DNA from: Atopsyche davidsoni
Lineage: Eukaryota > Arthropoda > Insecta > Trichoptera > Hydrobiosidae
Assembly: GCA_022113835.1 (NCBI GenBank)
Contig: JAILWY010000001.1
Span: 3,534,001 to 3,598,000 of the forward strand
Direction: 5' to 3'
DNA length: 64,000 bases
The first letter of the stretch is position 1. Every line of letters starts with the position of its first letter. Below, in pieces: positions 61,276-64,000 of the stretch. A program made the translations under genes and the position numbers. Under the pieces are notes generated by a model. The model ran no database searches and was not told the origin of the DNA. It saw only the letters and a program-made list of their open reading frames with translations.

Positions 61276-62458
61276 ATTTATCAAATGAATTTAAAGTTTT
61301 TTTAAAGAGAAGCCATTGGCTAATTGCATATCAATGTCTCCTCTTTTATATACTCTTCATCCAGTTTATCTGCCTGTAAAGTAAATAGATTTGTATGGTA
61401 AGCTTGAACATTTTTCGGTATAAGTATAAGAACGGGATTTATGTGGATATTCTGGGGAATAGAGTTGGTCGTATATTATTCAAAGGACGCTGGTTGTCTC
61501 AAGGTACCAAGAGCGTCAGTCAAGTCCATTGGTGCGTGGCGAGTTCCTCCTCCGCATCATGACATCATGGCGAATGACCTTAGGATGTCATCCGCGTCAT
61601 TGCGGCTGTCTGCGAACAAACTGGTTTTTTATTTTCTTTGAAAGTTTTTTTTTTCCTTATGGTTGTATGTCGGCTTCATTGTAAATGACCTTGAATTTTC
61701 GTGACATTTAACCTAAAATAGCATAGACGTGAATTTAATACAAAAAAGCCCGTCTACCTGCTTAGTTTAAAGTAAAATGCAAACCGTCTTTTGTTGAGAC
61801 GGTGTGCATTTCAATACATGCCAATGAATTTATTATATATGGTTCCAACACACAAAATGTACAGTACATATTATAAAATGATTTGATATTCTAACATAAT
61901 TTTAAAACGCCATTATCGACAAATATTTGACATTGCGCTCGCGTGTATTTTTATAAATGCGTGTCTTTATCGACTTGTGAAAAAGTAATGTTTATTTTTA
62001 AGAATTGTCTTTTTTAGTAGCAACTGTATAAAAGGTTCCTTTGTGACGGATAAACTTTGCCCACACTCTCAGATCTCAGCTTATTTACGAACAAAATCAA
62101 AAATAAATTAAACAGCCTTTTCTGTGGAAGCACTTTGAATTTTTTCTATGTGCTTGATATTTTATTTATATTTCAACATCTCACGTGCTTCGTGCGTTTA
62201 TATATTATTGAGAAGTCAAAACCCGCTTGCCTTTTGTGTTGCTCTGAGGAACAACATACCAACTGCGTTACGTGATCCACAAGTCAATACTCCCCAACCA
62301 TTTGCCTTTTTCACAATACAAACTCGGTCACTAAAGTGCGACGTACAGTATGCATGAAGGCATTCTAAATATTGACGAATAAATAAAAATCTGTAGCTGC
62401 CTTAACAAGCCTCGAAGCAACTGCGTCTCAGGATTTGTAAACAGAGCCATAAATTTCT

Positions 62459-62583
62459 TCAGAAGCTTCTCCTCAGAGGAGGTTGGCGATCATCTCACTG
62501 AGCATATATATGAGCCAGTGTTGAGGGTTTTCTTGGAGATAATAGTGTAGTCCCCGGGTCCTTCTACATCGCAGTTTTATATT
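62459..62583 (-). repeat. LINE 3'-end-like repeat, copy 2
   Basis: CTTCTCCTCAGAGGAGGTTG followed by GCGATCATCTCACTGAGCAT and, near the end, ACATCGCAGTTTTATATT. It has the same block order as 44840-44980. Confidence 0.65.
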
Positions 62584-63941
62584 CTATGTATAATTTACAT
62601 TAAATTATATAAAAAGGAATGTAATGTAATTGCTATAAGTAGAATTTTCACCTGATAAGTTAACATGACGATTACGATTCAATCAATCATTCATTTTAGG
62701 ACAAATGTGTATTTTAAACAACCAGGTTTCCTGATCTTATATTTTATGTTGTTCTGCTATATAGTGAACACATTAACAGATTTAATATTAATATGACAAA
62801 TTCATCAATAAACTTAAACTTTATTTTATTGATTTCAGTCGATAATTAAGGTTATAAAAATTAAATTGTACAGATTTACTTCTGATGCTTTTTTCACGAT
62901 CTCACCGTTGCACAACATTCATGAAGTCATTAAAATTTTTAATAACTAGACCGTCAATATTTATGAGGCCGTGGCATTGGATTTTTTGTTCATTGCTAAT
63001 GGTGAAGTTTCTGAAAATTATTTGCTCAATAAAACCTTGAGCCTCAGGTAAACAACAATCTTGTTTGTTGTTGTTTTCAAGCAGGTAGGCAGTGGGCTCG
63101 GACAGGTTCCAAAATGTCGAGTGTGTTTATTTTACTGCTGAAATAGTTTTTTTTTTAACGTCAATAGTACTCTAGGAGTTATTGCGCACATACATAATTT
63201 CTGATAATTTTTGTAAGAGTGATTATGTAACTTTATTAAAAACTATAATTTAAGTTAGAAAATGTCACGAACCGATGTTTGTATCAAAGTTTGTACGGCA
63301 TGGGATGTGCCTATGGTTGTAAATATTTCCCCTGCACGATATTAGAACTGTAGGCAGGAGTATTTTTTCTGTCGAATGTCACGAAAAATAGATAAAGATA
63401 ACATGAACAACATGGCAGGCTATGTAGTTTCCACGCTCTGGTGGACACACTCAATGTCATGAGCCAACCTTTCACGAATCGTGCTACATTTATCACCACG
63501 TAACGCCTGTCGCCCTGGAAACCGAGAGCAACGACATGGATATACGAACTGAAGAACTACTTCTGATGCCGTCATGTCTCGAATAATTACTTATTTCATG
63601 GTGCTCGGTTATATATACAATAAGAAATGGATTCCAGTTAATCGCTACAGTATAAACGAGTCTAAACATTACTAATATTCCGACATCTACCCCCAAGCCA
63701 TATACAACTTATTTTATTATTCACACAAGCTACGGCATGTTTAGATTTTATAGTTAATATTTAAATAAATAGGCATATAAATCAAGCTGTTTTTATTTCT
63801 GTGAAGTCTCGGGTCTGCCCCGAGGTGAGCTGGGTTGAACGAACTTCAACATAGATGCTGGTTCCTTCGCGGTTCGATGGTTAACACGTCTTGCTGATGA
63901 TACAGCAGCGTCTGGTCTGTTTGTGTATATCATTTAGTGCA

Positions 63942-64000
63942 TTCTTCTTCAAGTGCCTCTCCTCAGAGCAGGTTGGTGACCATCTCACTGAACATATATT
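63942..64000 (-). repeat. LINE 3'-end-like repeat, copy 3 (cut by the window end)
   Basis: TTCAAGTGCCTCTCCTCAGA followed by GCAGGTTGGTGACCATCTCA matches copies 1 and 2; the rest lies outside the window. Confidence 0.6.

Larger units (their letters stand above)
41770..64000 (+). other. Probable giant first intron (continues past the window), filled with repeats
   Basis: The region starts at the donor of the 41673 exon. It holds decayed LINE, SINE and MITE copies, a tandem array and dispersed repeats, listed separately. Apart from those, the stretches 46000-49500, 49800-51500, 53000-55600, 55700-58330 and 62600-63940 contain no recognised gene. Two consecutive minus-strand open frames (56160-55867 and 55860-55477) and one plus-strand frame (56488-56820) show no known similarity. 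Confidence 0.4.

Noticed and set aside
63840..63910. GGTTCGATGG resembling a tRNA B box
   Set aside because: No A box at the right distance and no cloverleaf could be drawn.

Overview
The window looks like a piece of an insect (at least arthropod) nuclear genome. It is strongly AT-rich, its genes are split by many short-to-long GT-AG introns, it carries a MADF-BESS regulator (a family expanded in insects), one promoter has an arthropod-type TCAGT initiator, and the non-coding part is full of decayed transposons. I cannot name the order or species.

Layout. (1) 1.45-6.4 kb: a head-to-head pair, the exosome subunit EXOSC8/Rrp43 on the minus strand and a FASTK-domain (RAP) mitochondrial RNA protein on the plus strand, sharing a 0.67 kb intergenic promoter region. 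(2) 6.58-9.97 kb: a complete mitochondrial ornithine carrier (SLC25A15/ORNT1 type) on the minus strand, tail-to-tail with the FASTK gene only 181 bp away, with a 5' untranslated exon near 10.84 kb. (3) 12.8-14.1 kb: an intronless, frameshifted copy of the SET domain of a Suv4-20 (KMT5B/C) histone methyltransferase, lying against a decayed hAT transposase. (4) 20.2-33.8 kb: a choline/ethanolamine phosphotransferase (CEPT1/bbc type) on the minus strand with seven coding positions. The fourth position has three alternative, phase-matched exons. (5) 35.1-37.8 kb: a three-exon MADF-BESS transcription factor gene on the plus strand, divergent from CEPT1. (6) 41.2-41.8 kb: a GC-rich promoter and the first coding exon of an unrecognised plus-strand gene. 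No further coding exon was recognised up to the window end, so the remaining 22 kb is probably its giant first intron. That stretch holds a nested cluster of LINE, SINE and MITE remnants, a roughly 181 bp tandem array and several dispersed repeat families.

The most interesting signal is the alternative-exon array of the CEPT1-like gene. Three exons of 44, 44 and 43 codons each end in [11 protein letters not shown], all start and end in phase 0, and encode different membrane segments. Two of them have long stretches without AG upstream of the acceptor on the transcribed strand (365 nt and 93 nt), with pyrimidine-rich blocks far from the acceptor. This suggests distant branch points, as in known mutually exclusive exons. 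Other notable items are a near-perfect 70 bp hairpin at 40.8-41.0 kb, a tandemly duplicated palindrome in a carrier-gene intron, and a tRNA-derived SINE family. Exon boundaries were read by eye from splice consensus, phase and remembered family homology; no alignment or database search was run.
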